From the NCBI GenBank assembly GCA_009760855.2, contig WPIO01000003.1, positions 6,507,501 through 6,571,500 of the forward strand: a DNA stretch of 64,000 bases, written 5' to 3'. The notes beneath the pieces were generated by a model. The model ran no database searches, was not told the origin of the DNA, and saw only the letters and a program-made list of their open reading frames with translations. Positions 34,225 through 45,300 of the stretch are shown piece by piece. The stretch's first letter is position 1. Each line of letters opens with the position of its first letter. The translations under genes were made by a program, and so were the position numbers. Source of the DNA: Cristatella mucedo. Its lineage: Eukaryota; Bryozoa; Phylactolaemata; Cristatellidae.

Positions 34225-35790
34225 ACAATAGTAACACATTCTATATAGCACCCTCAGAGAACTCAGTTTCTTTTTAGACACTTTACAATTGCTACAAAGA
34301 AAGCACGATCAAACGGTTAGTGGTAGCATGCTTAATAAACAGCAAGAATCACACGGTTAGGGGTGGCTTGCACAGGGTCAGCATGCATGTATGGTTAGTG
34401 GCAGCAGCCACAGTGCTGTGATAAATAGATGCATTTTTAGTTTCCTTTAAATGTGGTCAAGTCTGGAGATTTCGTGGTGCAATTCGGAAGTGATTTCCAA
34501 GCTTTGACAGCATATGAAATAAAGGCACGGTCGCCAAAGGATTTGAGGTTTTTACGAGGCATGGGTAAACGATTAGACTCCGAAAAACGAGTGGTACGAT
34601 GCTCAGCCTGGTGAGGGAGTAGATCTGACAGGCAGGCTGTAGCCAAAGAATGGAGGGACTTAAAAGTGAGTAATAGAACCTTGAAGTCAATTTGTTGCTT
34701 GACTGGGAGCCAGTGCATGTCAACGAGAAGTGGTGTGATGTGGCAACTGCGAAGCTCACGACAGACAAGCCTAGCTGCAGAGTTTTGCACCAGCTGTAAG
34801 CACCTGATTGCACAAACCAGCAGGCCAGCTAGCAGGGAGTTATACAAATCAAGGCGGGATGTCACAAATGCAGGAAACAATTTAGATGTGGTCTTCCTGC
34901 CTAAACAAGTCGGAATTTTAGCAATGCTGTGTAGCTGAAAGTAGGCAGACTTGATTGTGGAGCTGATATGGTCGTCTAACTAGAGGTCGCTTTGGAATAT
35001 GACACCTAGATTTCGAGCTGATTCGACAGGAGATATGCTGGCAGAGCCAATTTTGAGAGTCAGCCTTTCCAATCTCTGAATCACACTGGGTTTGCCCATA
35101 ACTGGTAAGTTAGTTTTATCATCGTTTAGTTTTAGAAAATTTGCTGCCATCCATGAGCGGATGTCATCAATGCATGCAGCTAGTGAGTTGAGAGAATTTG
35201 AGGTGCTCGAAGGCTGCGAGGGATCAAAGCAAAGGTACAACTGAGCGTCATCCGCATAGAAGTGAAAGCCTAGATTGTGCTTGGCAATCACATCAGCAAG
35301 AGGCAGAGTATAAACCGTGAAAAGAACCGGACCTACCACGGAGCCCTGAGGTACTCTGTATTTCAGAGGTACTTTAGATGATCTTTGTCCATTCACGTCA
35401 ATACTCTGGAGTCTCCCACTGAGATAGGACCTGAACCACTGCAGAGCAGTGCCAATGATGCCCAGGCGAGATGGGAGGCGCTGTAGAAGAACTTTGTGAT
35501 CGATGGTATCAAAAGCTGCCGAAAGATCGAGCAAAACAAGCAGAGACACTCTACCCATGCCTGTATTCCTAAGTAGGTCGTTGTATACCCTAAGCAATGC
35601 TGACTCTGTGGAGTGATTAGCTCTAAAGCCAGACTGGAACTTACTAGCAAGGTTTGAAGTATCAATATATGAGTTCAGCTGGTCCGCCACGACCCGTTCC
35701 AGTGTCTTTGATAGGAATTGTTTAATGTCTTCGATCAACCATAAGCTGTCTGGGAGAAGGCACACTGTGCGCTTAGTCATTGGTGCAAAC
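34225..35790 (-). mobile_element. LINE-A, best preserved RT core (5' truncated)
   Basis: The minus-strand frame 35780-34980 (266 codons) contains the RT palm: LLVLLDLSAAFDTIDHKVLL (motif A), VPQGSVVGPVLF (motif B) and GFHFYADDAQLYL (motif C), then AANFLKLNDDKTN and NLGVIFQSDL. A single TAG after SDL separates it from the C-terminal region (34880-34437; LHWLPVKQQIDFKVLLLTFK). These motifs and the long YGPxxLF-free C-terminus fit CR1/L2-type LINEs. There is no endonuclease, so the copy is 5' truncated and inactive. Confidence 0.85.
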
Positions 35791-36017
35791 TAGTCAAGAA
35801 TGGCTGCTAGCATAATGTTGTTGCATTCTACTAATGACGAAAGGTCGGAAGGGGAACTGAGCAACAAGGTGACGAAAAACTAGGACAACATCGATGTCAA
35901 GGGTCTTACGAGTTCGCAATTCATATATGACTTGGGATGCACAGGAATGAACATATTTCAGACTGACAGAGATGCACTGGTGCAGCTCTCAGCTTAGCCG
36001 CGATGGGAGCCCTTGAC

Positions 36018-36255
36018 TTAGGGGGGGGGTCGATTAGGGCGCCTAGTACAGACCCAGCTCCTGATTCACCTAGCTCAGGTTAGAATGGAGCTTTATGCAG
36101 GCGATGCGGTAAGGAGATGGAGCGACTAATGTGGTTGTCTTAGCGGGTTCGACTTGGACACCTAGTACAAGCCCGGCTCCTGGTGTTCCGTCTAAAGTTA
36201 GAATGAAGCCTGGTGCAGACGTTTCGGTCAGGATGTGCACCGACTAATATGTTGA
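36018..36255. repeat. diverged tandem duplication, about 118 bp unit
   Basis: Two units share CCTAGTACARRCCCRGCTCCTG, GTTAGAATGRAGC and GGAGCGACTAATGTG / GTGCACCGACTAATATG at an offset of about 118 bases. Confidence 0.7.
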
Positions 36256-36329
36256 AGTAGAAATAGCAGCTTCGCGCGAGGTCAGGAGTTGAGAGGAGAG
36301 AGAATACAATGAGACGAGTGACAGAGCTT

Positions 36330-36430
36330 ACGGCGGCAGCTTGGGTAGTCGAGCAGAGACGACGTCTCGAGAGCTCGGGGCTGCAGCTTCGGTAGTCTAT
36401 GCGAGACTACGCTTCGAGAGCACGATAGAC
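36330..36430. repeat. diverged tandem duplication, about 48 bp unit
   Basis: GGCAGCTTGGGTAGTC...TCTCGAGAGC and TGCAGCTTCGGTAGTC...CTTCGAGAGC repeat in tandem. Confidence 0.6.
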
Positions 36431-36614
36431 GAACCTACGGTGACGGACAGCTAAGTGCAACTTAGACTGCGCAGTTGTGTTATGCCGGCTACTCAGTTAT
36501 GTAACGCCGAAGGCTCGGCGGGGTAGGCTTGACCTGCCGCTTACCTAGCGGCGTAACCTAGCGCCTACTGCCGTTCGTTGCGCGCCTACGTGCAATAAGC
36601 CGGCCGCCACGAAA

Positions 36615-36785
36615 CGAGCGTTTCTGGCGCTGACCTGCTTACCGTTACTAAAGGGGGTCGCGAGTCCGCGGCGTGAATTGGAAGCAAGACACACAAATTG
36701 GGGATTTTACTGAACTTTATTCGCAAGCGCACAAAGTCGCTGCGCATCTAGTTCAGCTTTATCTCTACACTCCTCGAACGCTCTC
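36615..36785 (-). mobile_element. LTR-like module with poly(A) signal, copy 2
   Basis: On the minus strand AATAAA (36721-36716) is followed by GTTCAGTAAAATC and later TAACGGTAAGCAGGTCAGCG, matching the module at 31655-31835. Immediately upstream in minus sense is the 121-bp tandem array, which could be a U3-type repeat. Confidence 0.35.
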
Positions 36786-36795
36786 AACTGCACCA

Positions 36796-37250
36796 ACACT
36801 CTTGCGGAGGGAATACTCCTCCGCACTAAGCGCGACCCGGACCCTAAACCCTAACCGGTGAACTAGGAATCCGTTCCCACCTGTGCCGAGGGAATACCCT
36901 AAACACGCCAACTTGCACACTCTTGCGGAGGGAATACTCCTCCACACTGAAGCGCGAACCGGACCCTAAACCCTAACCGGTGAACTAGGAATCCGTTCCC
37001 ACCTGTGCCGAGGGAATACCCTAAACACGCCAACTTGCACACTCTTGCGGAGGGAATACTCCTCCACACTGAAGCGCGAACCGGAGTCAAAACCCTACCC
37101 GGAGAACTAGAACTCGGTTTCCACCAGTACGGCAGGAATACTCCACACACGCCAACTCAAGCACTCCTGCGGAGGAAATACTTCTCCACACTGAAGCGCG
37201 ACCCGGAGCCTAAACCCTACCCGGTGAACTAGAGCTCCACACACGCCAAC
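36796..37250. repeat. 121-122 bp tandem array, about 3.8 units, with CCCTAAACCCTAACC
   Basis: Units start at 36796, 36917, 37039 and 37161 (ACACTCTTGCGGAGGGAATA). The first two contain ACCCTAAACCCTAACCGG; the later two have diverged. Neighbouring units 1 and 2 are nearly identical, so duplication is recent. Confidence 0.92.
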
Positions 37251-38845
37251 TACGCCTAGCTCGCGCCGGCAAATCCCTATGCCGAGACCACATGCTAGCG
37301 CGCACACACACGACACCAAAGAAACACAAAACACGAAAGAACACACAAAATGCCAGCTCGGGCGCGATACGACCGTATTCGGTGGGGTTCCACCGAATCC
37401 TCCTAGCGCTGTCTCGTCTTGTTCCGTCAATCACCGGCGAACAGCCCGCCCTCCTCCCTCGCTTTCAGAGAAACGAGTGTGACAGCGTCGAAGCCGGACC
37501 AAAGACAAAAAGACACGAGGCCAAGAGCGAGCGTCGCTCGACTCTTAAATACCTAGCTGAAACAATGGGGCAAGAGCTTAGTGGTATTGGGCCGGACACC
37601 TTGGCCCATTACGGAAAGGAATGACTACCGTCCCCAGGCCACTGGCAGGGCACCTCCGTCCAGCTTGAATGGCGAATGGGTTCCAGACGCTTCTTTCTTG
37701 GGAAGAGGGAAGGCGGGGGTTGACAGGCCAGCCAACATCTATCAGCAGCTTCCGCGAGTATCGCACCAATTCAAAAGGCCGAATCTCCGCCGCTCGTCTC
37801 AGAGCTTCCTGGCCTGCTCCTAAGCGCTTCCTCTCTAACCGCACTGACGCTCCTCTCTGGCTCACTGCTCCAGGACAAAGGGGCTCTAGCCCGCCGCCGA
37901 ACAGCTCTTGTTCGCGCTAAAATTCAGCCAAAGCCAGCAGGGCGCTACAGTTAGCTGCTCGTATCTTGGGGTGCTGTAGCGGCCGCCTTCGGGGTTGGGA
38001 CAATCGCTAGCGACGCACGCATAGGATAGTTTATTATACTCGGGCTTCGGGAATTCGCGAAGTTAGCTCCGTCGGTCCGGTGTGCGCCACGTAAAGCGCT
38101 TGAGCTGGCGCGTAACCGCTACTAACAGGCCCACAATAAACTGTTGCTTTCGGCACCCAGTTGTGGCCGCCTGTGTTTTAACCGCACTGCAGCGCTGCAT
38201 CGCACAGTCCACCGGCAGAGAACCGGGGGGACGACATTCCCTTCGCGGTTACAGAGATGTGCATAGTGTCACATTAGCAGAATTTTATAATACTAGGTGA
38301 TGATATTATGAAGTTGTATGAAAAAATTTGGTCGAGCACGTGACCTTTGATGCGAGTAGGGCCATGCAAATGAGCCACAAGAGACAATTCATCACTCAGT
38401 GCATGAAATTCGGGGGTGAAGGCATTAGATAAGTTATCAAAATAAATTTCCAATCACCCATAACGAGGAACGATCGATTTATAGTACACAGAATCGAAAT
38501 GAGGTCAGAGAAACCTGAGATAAAAAGGAGGAAGTTGGCGAAACGAAAAAGAAAGGATAGCGATTGGGATGATGGTGACGATGGTGAAAAGAGGAAAAGC
38601 GAAGGCTGAGAATGATAAGCCATTGGACGATGAGCTTGTGAGCAAACCTGTAGGATACAGTGCCGAAGAGAAGTCATTCATTATTCAATGGCCAAGAAAA
38701 CCACGAGCTTTAAAAATGCATCTACAACAAAATATGAACCGTAGAAATTCGATCGAATTAGAAGCTGCATTTTAATCAGTAGAACCGCGTCCGGTTGCAG
38801 CAATTACAAAACCGGTGCAGGCCGATGCAAGCTATGCATTTTCGA
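37250..38845. other. GC-rich unassigned segment, then AT-rich segment
   Basis: 37.25-38.2 kb is GC-rich with many overlapping frames (up to 110 codons) and no recognised domain; it may be the body of the element that holds the tandem array. 38.2-38.85 kb holds only short frames. Confidence 0.3.
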
Positions 38846-38847
38846 TG

Positions 38848-39330
38848 TAATGTAATGTACCTCCACTGTAAACTACGGAGACTAAGTGAGTGTTACGCAG
38901 GAGAGTTTTCAATAGCACACTCAAAGCCTAAGTTACTTTCGGTATGCATACGGTAGCCAACAGATTTCCTCTCAGGAAAGAAAGAGAAAGTGAGAATCGT
39001 AGCTTCGTCAGGAGGGTGGTTGAGGTAGTGAGTAGCTTGGAAGAGGCAGCTCGAAATGACTAGGAAAGGATGCGCTACAGTCGGCATCGGAAGATTAGAT
39101 GTCGTTTCGTAAGTATTGTGTAAGTAAGTTCCACAGTTTAGGACCTGCAGAGCAAAGGCTTCGGTCGCCAACAGCCTTTAAGCAAAAGATCAGAACAGAT
39201 AATTTATTGTCCATAGAGGACCTGAGGGCTCGAGAAGGTTTAAGCTGGTACAGCAGTTCAGCTAGGTGTGTTTTAGCCAAGCCAAAAAGGACCTTGCCGT
39301 CTTGTGGGTAATTACATAAATATTTCAATA
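38848..39330 (-). mobile_element. LINE-B 3' portion
   Basis: It begins AATGTAATGTACCTCC, and the minus strand encodes THLAELLYQLKPSRALRSSM, KAVGDRSLCSAGPKLWN and LLTQYLRND, the LINE-B C-terminus. Confidence 0.8.
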
Positions 39331-39800
39331 CTCAGCCAAATAAAGTGGTGCAGCGATTGGAACTTCGGTTTCTTTGCCTAGAAATATATGCAGCATATCA
39401 TTTTTTAACATTTGGGCACAAGAAAGAGTAGAGAGATGCTCCAATCCTCCAACGTCTGACTCAGAAAATAGAAATGTTCTTATACATACATATTTCTATA
39501 ACTCCTCACGCCGATGCAACGTCAAGGTCATCTAAGGTCAAGGTTAAGCTCTCTTGAAATTCTCTGGTACGGCTGCAGCTCCGAACTTCAGAGCTGGATA
39601 ATTAAAATTCTGAGCTCTGCCTTAGCGATTTTAGCCGATCGGAATACCATGCTCATACACATAAGCTAGGCAAACTCTTGGAACACCCCACCGACTTATC
39701 GGCCTATATAAGTGTATATACTTATATACCATGCATACGTATACGTATGTATATACACCTGTATGCACATATATAGACATATATCTATACCAATATAATT
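39330..39800. other. unassigned, ends in a TATA/CGTATA-rich run
   Basis: TATATACTTATATACC and CGTATACGTATGTATATAC precede the SINE-A copy, as at 17.6 kb. Confidence 0.4.
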
Positions 39801-39804
39801 CGTT

Positions 39805-39952
39805 CATGTAATGCTCTATGAGAACTTATTTTTGATTGAGGCGCTTCACATGTGCCACTGGGCTCGAACTCACGACCTCCAGTAATCAAATACATTCACC
39901 TAGACGTCGGTCAGGGTGAGCATCTTAACCACTGGGCCAAACCAGCGCGGCA
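39805..39952 (-). mobile_element. SINE-A copy
   Basis: The minus-strand head GGTTTGGCCCAGTGGTTAAG, B-box-like GAGTTCGAGCCC, and tail with GAAGCGCCTCAATC are present; the terminal hairpin has decayed. Confidence 0.7.
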
Positions 39953-40184
39953 AACCCAGGGTCTAGCCCACTGGCTTGCTAGTTGACTCATTGGCCCAAA
40001 AGTTTTCTTCGAACCGGAATACAGGTCGCTGCATCTTTATGCTGATGCAACGCGGCCAGCAGAGTCTTCTCAAAGTGTCCAGCATACCGAGTAAACGGTA
40101 GCCCATCCTCAAGGTCGGCGTCAGGCAAGCCTCGCGGCTTGTGGAAGCGCATGCGGCAGCCATCAAACTGTGTGTACAGAATGT

Positions 40185-40345
40185 AATTCTGAGGGCTGGT
40201 ATTTTAGCGTATGAGCTAAGCATAGCTGAGTCGGGAGAGCAGTTGAGGTAGTGAGTTGCTTGGAAGTAGTAGCTCAGGAAGACTGGAAAAGATGTGCCAT
40301 AGTCGGCAGCAGAAGAATAGCTTTCGTTTCGGAGGAATAATGAAA
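40185..40345 (-). mobile_element. LINE-B fragment
   Basis: AGCTGAGTCGGGAGAGCAGT, GAGTTGCTTGGAAGTAG and CATAGTCGGCAGCAGAAGA match other LINE-B 3' regions. Confidence 0.65.
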
Positions 40346-40434
40346 GTGAGCTCCACAATCCAGGACCTGAAAGCAAAAGCTATTGACGCATCGAACGCAT
40401 TTCACTTTGCGTACATGGAACTCGCTAACGACGT

Positions 40435-40645
40435 ACGTCACAACGTCCCCTGACATGACGACATTTAAAAAGAAACTTAAAACGCACCTGTCTATTGCAG
40501 CATTTGGTGGGTCTTTGTGAATCGTGGTTCGTGTGCGTGTACCTGCTTACACCATGCCTGCAAAAGTGCCTAGAAAAAGATTCAGCTCTCTAAGAGCTTA
40601 CTACAGTCTCTCTAAGATCTATACAGATGTATTGTTATTATTATT
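40435..40645 (+). mobile_element. LINE-A terminal fragment
   Basis: It reads TSPDMTTFKKKLKTHLSIAA in frame, then the 3' UTR with deletions, GTGCCTAGAAAAAGATTCAG and TTATTATTATTAG. Confidence 0.65.
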
Positions 40646-40717
40646 AGTACAGTGCCTGCCCGGCGTCCCGAAAGCTGCTTTGGAGCGGAAAGGCATGGAA
40701 AACCAGTGAGGAAATGT

Positions 40718-40830
40718 GGTGAGCCGCGATGACATGCTGGGTAAGTCGGTTACTCGCCATGGCCTCAGTCCCAGGGTCGTAGGTTCGAATCCTGCGGTGG
40801 GCGATCCTTGAAGGTCTCAGAGGTTAAGGT
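40718..40830 (+). mobile_element. SINE-B head, 3' truncated
   Basis: GGTGAGCCGCGATGACATGC and a perfect pol III B box GGTTCGAATCC are present, followed by GCGGTGGGCGATCCTTGAAGG. LINE-B follows. Confidence 0.7.
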
Positions 40831-40847
40831 CCTAGACGTTGCAGCTC

Positions 40848-41133
40848 ACGTCCACAGTTCTTACACTACGACATCTACTCTCCTGCTGTCGACTGTGGCA
40901 CATCCTTTCCAGCCGTCCTACGCTGCTACTTCCATGCTACTCACTTCATGAACCGCCTTGCAGACTCAGCTATGCTTCTCACTTTCCCTTTGCTGGGTGA
41001 GATTAAGTCGGTGAGCTACCGTATGCGTACCAAAAGCCGCTTAGACTTTGAGTGCGCCATAGAAAATTTTGCTACTGCGACTGACACTCACTTAGCCATA
41101 GAGGCTTTGTGGAGCTACAGACGGAGATACAAA
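40848..41133 (+). mobile_element. LINE-B 3' end
   Basis: It contains CTACTTCCATGCTACTCACT, GTACCAAAAGCCGCTTAGAC and GGAGCTACAGACGGAGATAC. Confidence 0.75.
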
Positions 41134-41307
41134 GACGGCATGAGAAAGTTACACAAGTAAACCCTCGTCGAGCTACTGAACCAGGAAAGCTCGAAGCGCT
41201 TACTCGATAAGGCGTTATAACTGCTGACATTACCTGTCTAGCTTGACAAACGAAGGTCTCTGCAAGAGAGTCGTCATTACATCCAAAGTGGCCATTAAAT
41301 TCAATTT

Positions 41308-41475
41308 TGGTGAGCTGTGATGGCACACTAGGTAAGGCGGTTGCTTTCACGACCTCGGTCCCGAGGTCGTGAGTTTTATTCCAGCGGTGGGCTAATTTGT
41401 ATCGCCACTGCAAGCGGTGGTGATAGCCCTAAAAGGCTCTTCTGTCGCTATACAAAAAGAGGCTGTTTATTCAGC
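41308..41475 (+). mobile_element. SINE-B copy
   Basis: Head GGTGAGCTGTGATGGCACAC, palindromic ACGACCTCGGTCCCGAGGTCGT, body GTATCGCCACTGCAAGCGG and GGCTCTTCTGTCGCTATAC, ending in GAGGCTGTTTATTCAGCTA. The B box has a mutation (GAGTTTTATTCC). Confidence 0.75.
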
Positions 41476-41479
41476 TACG

Positions 41480-42290
41480 AATTTTTACAAACGCTAAGAA
41501 ACTTTTGCGCCCGCCTACCCCTCACTAATAAGGGGGCGGAAAACAGCTTAAAAGTCTTCGGATCTGGACGTCTACGTCCAGATTTAACAAATAATCTCAA
41601 ATATCCACAGCAGAAGCACTAGCAACAGCACCACTTTAACTGGGGGCACGACTTTCCTGTAAATTACAGTTGGTTCCGAGGCTGTACAGAATCCTTCAGG
41701 CGTGTGGAAACGCAGTCGGAAACATTGCCAAACCTCGGACATGTAAGACTCTTCGAAATGACTAAACAACTGCGAAACAGGCTAAAAACACGTTTTCTTT
41801 TCAGCTGGAGTATTTACCGTGAGCCTGCTGTGTACACTCAAAAACGGGCGGGGGACTCTTGCCCCTAGTATTTCTTCGGAGTCTGTTTCTCCTACCTCTC
41901 AGTTATCAGGTGCTAGCACGACCCTCTCCTGTGTGCTCTCATTGCACACATTAGCCTGTTCGGGAACCAAAGGTCGGGCAAAGCTGAAGATATTTTCGCT
42001 GCGTTACTCAGGTAGGTTTACATAACAGCCGCACCGCACGCAATCCATCTCTGATTCGTCAGTGGCCAAGCTCAAAAAACTATCAGGAGCATCGGTATTT
42101 GAAATGCCTATCACAAGATGTACTCCTTATATATAAAAAATTTATTTATTCTGAATTTTTATAATTATGATTCCTGGTGTTATTGCTGTTCTGCTGCTGC
42201 GGAACCGCCGCGCTGCTGAGGCTCTCTAGTGCGAGGAGGTACCAAGAGGTCAAGGTTTTGAAGCTGGTGTTATTCGTAGAGGCTTGGCAG
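41480..42290. other. unassigned, upstream of LUC7L3
   Basis: No gene recognised. A perfect 10-bp stem (ATCTGGACGT, 41562-41571 and 41574-41583) is present. The LUC7L3 promoter and 5' UTR are probably in the last few hundred bases, but no TATA box is evident. Confidence 0.3.
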
Positions 42291-42295
42291 CGAAA

Positions 42296-42397
42296 ATGGT
42301 ATCTTTCGCTGCTCAGCTGTTAGACGAATTGATGGGACGCAATCGCAACGTTAACCCTGACGAAAAGGCCACGGATATTCGCTGGGACAGCGCGGAG
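42296..42397 (+). CDS. LUC7L3: LUC7L3 exon 1 (codons 1-34)
   Basis: This exon starts at GCGAAAATGG, a good initiation context, and encodes the Luc7 box MVSFAAQLLDELMGRNRN. It ends in phase 0 at GCGGAG before GTATGG. The 5' UTR and any non-coding first exon cannot be delimited from sequence alone. Confidence 0.93.
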
Positions 42398-45300
42398 GTA
42401 TGGTACATTTCCGCAATTGTATGCCCACGGGCTTCGGCGGTCCGCGCTCGCCGTTTACCGCCATATTGCCTTCAGTTCACGTTTTCACGATAGCGCTATC
42501 AAAATGCGCAATTTGTTTATTCCTCCGTTCTAGTTGATATTGTTTCAAGCGATTCTTATTTTCAATTGCGTGGCCTAGCTGGCGGTCGATTGATTTTTGT
42601 TTAGCCACTCTTCGATCGTTTATTGCAGTAGGAGTGAGTTGAGCTATTCACGCCTAGACTCGAGCGAGATTCATCCATAAAGCTGTATAAGATATCAGCC
42701 GCGAATCGTGAAATGGATTCTTGTGATGATGCCTGAATTTTTAAGGCTTAGCTTGCCCTCGTTCCATTGCATGTGAGAGTCATCTAACGACAAATCTTCT
42801 GCTCTTCTAGTTTTTCTCGCCTGATTTGTTCGACCTGGTGGCAGATGGAAATAAATGCCATATTTTTAATCGCGTGTTACATAGGAGCTGTAAATGCAGG
42901 TGAGCGATTGATAGGTAAAATTTCAGGCTCGATATTTCTAATGCTGTATTGGACATAAATGGACTGGCACTACTGATACTTTGTGAAGCACTGGCAGATA
43001 ATGCTGAATGGATTACTTGATTGCTGGCTTTATTACTCCTTTGGGAACTGTTGTTTATGTCTGGTAAAGCCTGTCAGATGGTAGCATTTTATAGCAAACC
43101 ACTGGGAAGCCGATTAGTTAATATCCCTAGGTGTGTGGACATGAGGCTCGCATATATAATTCATTCACCGTCCAAGACGAAGCTGTGTTGGTCTGTATAA
43201 CGTTGTCCTCAGAAGAGCGTGCTGTAAAGTCAAGTGTAAAGTTCTATCTATATTAAATTGGTTTAGTTTGAAAATTGTGGGATTTCAGCTACAGTCAAAC
43301 TTAATTTATTCGACATCGAGTCCTATCGGTGATGCCTCTTATGGACAGTTGGCCGATGTAGGTTGAATTAAACATCATTTTGTTCATACTTGATAGTTGA
43401 TGCAGCACTTACGTAACCTACGTAGCGTGGCTTTTTTGTAAATCAAATTGTGTAAGTCAGGCTTATTACATAACATAATAATACATAACTGGAAATGTGC
43501 AATTGATTATATACTTGATGGAATCTTTTCCTGCTTCAGGTCTGCAAGTACTTCGTATGTGGTTTTTGTCCCCACGATCTGTTTGTGAATACAAAAGCAG
43601 ACCTCGGCATCTGTGGGAAAATGCATGACGAAGCACTTCGTGAAGAGTAAGTGTACATTGGCTTCTGCAATTAAAAAATACCATAAATTTTGGCAGGATA
43701 TTGTGTGACCTTAATTTGCAGTTTGGGGCTATTGAATTATTTAAGTTGGCTTTAATTTCTTGTAATATGCTTATGTGAATGCTAGAGTAAAGCTCTGGGA
43801 GGATGTAAATCTGACATGATTTTCCAGTGTTTTAACTGCTGGTAAACTCTGTAATTAACCTGTATCATATTTCTGCTAGCTTTGTGCAGTGCGACCTTCA
43901 TCTGTATTGGTTGGCAGCATCTAGTTCACGGGAACAGCCAGCACCCCTTGGATTGCAGCATGTGCAATCAATAATTTTGTCACGTTTTGTTAGCCTCTGA
44001 GAATTCCTCGTGCCGAACACTCAGTCCCAGCCTGTTACCTAGTTAGTTAGTATCTTACTTACTATTCTATTGCGTATCACTTTGCAGCAAATGTAAAGCG
44101 CCTAGAAAGAGATTAAGTTCTCTGAGGGCGCTTTATCAAGTGCAATATTATTATTATCTAGAGAGCACTTGCAGTGACAATTTACCGATGCCGATTGGCT
44201 TGAGCAATAATGTCCGTGAGGAGAGCTCGAAAACTAATTTTGGACTTCAAGGTAAAACTTGCTAAGGTGTGGAATAGCATTGTTTTCGGAGCTGCAAGAT
44301 TTGTGTTCTCTCCTGTTCCCAAACGTTCGGGTTTGCTGAATTTATGTTTTGGTCTGGTCGGTAACAAAAACTTAAGTATTATTACCTCATACAAGGCATG
44401 CCTGTTAGTAATCTTCAGGTAGCAGCGAGTTTTGGCAGAGGATGTGTCTGACTTGGGTATCTAAAAGGCCTAACCCATTACTTGTAAGTTCGATGTTCAC
44501 ATTGTAAAAAAAAAAATTGCTTGTATAGAGCAATTGGTGTAACATGGGCTCCCAATACCGAAAGATTTTCCCCTTTTGCTTTTAAGAATTCCTCCTTTAG
44601 ATTGTGCATGCTTAAACAGCATGGGTCTGATTTGTGACAAGTGGTTTGATGCTGATTGGTGTCTGCTCAGGTTCACCGTGGCTGAGGTTGTGGTTTTCTG
44701 TGAGGTAGATTCGTGTCTCGTGTTATCTTGAAGCTAATCTCAGCCATGCCCTTTTGTGCAAAAAAGCGTTATACTGTGATTGTACTCCACCGATCACTTG
44801 TTCTTGGTATACGAATTGTCACAAGCCTGGCCAGGAATCCACTGAAAGGTTTAAAGTTTGTAAGATGTGGATATGACTGTACCCGGCCAGGCCAGTTATA
44901 GCTGGTGGCAGTTCACGCTCGTTAGTGGGTGGAATCTTTATTTGATACGCTCGTGGGCAAATACCGTCTGCTGCATACTTGGGCTATTCATATTTGCTTG
45001 GTGATGATCTGTTAATCAGAAAGCAGTGTGATGACAGTGTAATGTGATATGCGCTGTTCAAATTGTGTTAATGCATTTTTTGGTGCCATAGATATTTTGG
45101 TGTTGGCCTGCCAAGTAAACTAGATTAATGTAATGTATCTCCTCTGTAACGCCCCAAAGACTGTGTGTGTTACACATGATAGTTTTGTATAGCGCACTCA
45201 GTCTAAGCAGCTTTCGGTACGCATCTGCTGGCCAACAGACTTCATCTCACGATTGAATCAGATGAAACTATAAATCTGTAGTCACTTGATTCCTTATAGT

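Noticed and set aside
36673-37920. Many 60-110 codon frames on both strands between 36.7 and 37.9 kb
   Set aside because: They follow the 121-bp tandem array and GC-rich composition; none has a recognised domain.
40740-40810. Possible tRNA gene (perfect B box GGTTCGAATCC)
   Set aside because: The same head occurs in several SINE-B copies and does not fold into a proper acceptor stem; it is a SINE promoter, not a tRNA gene.
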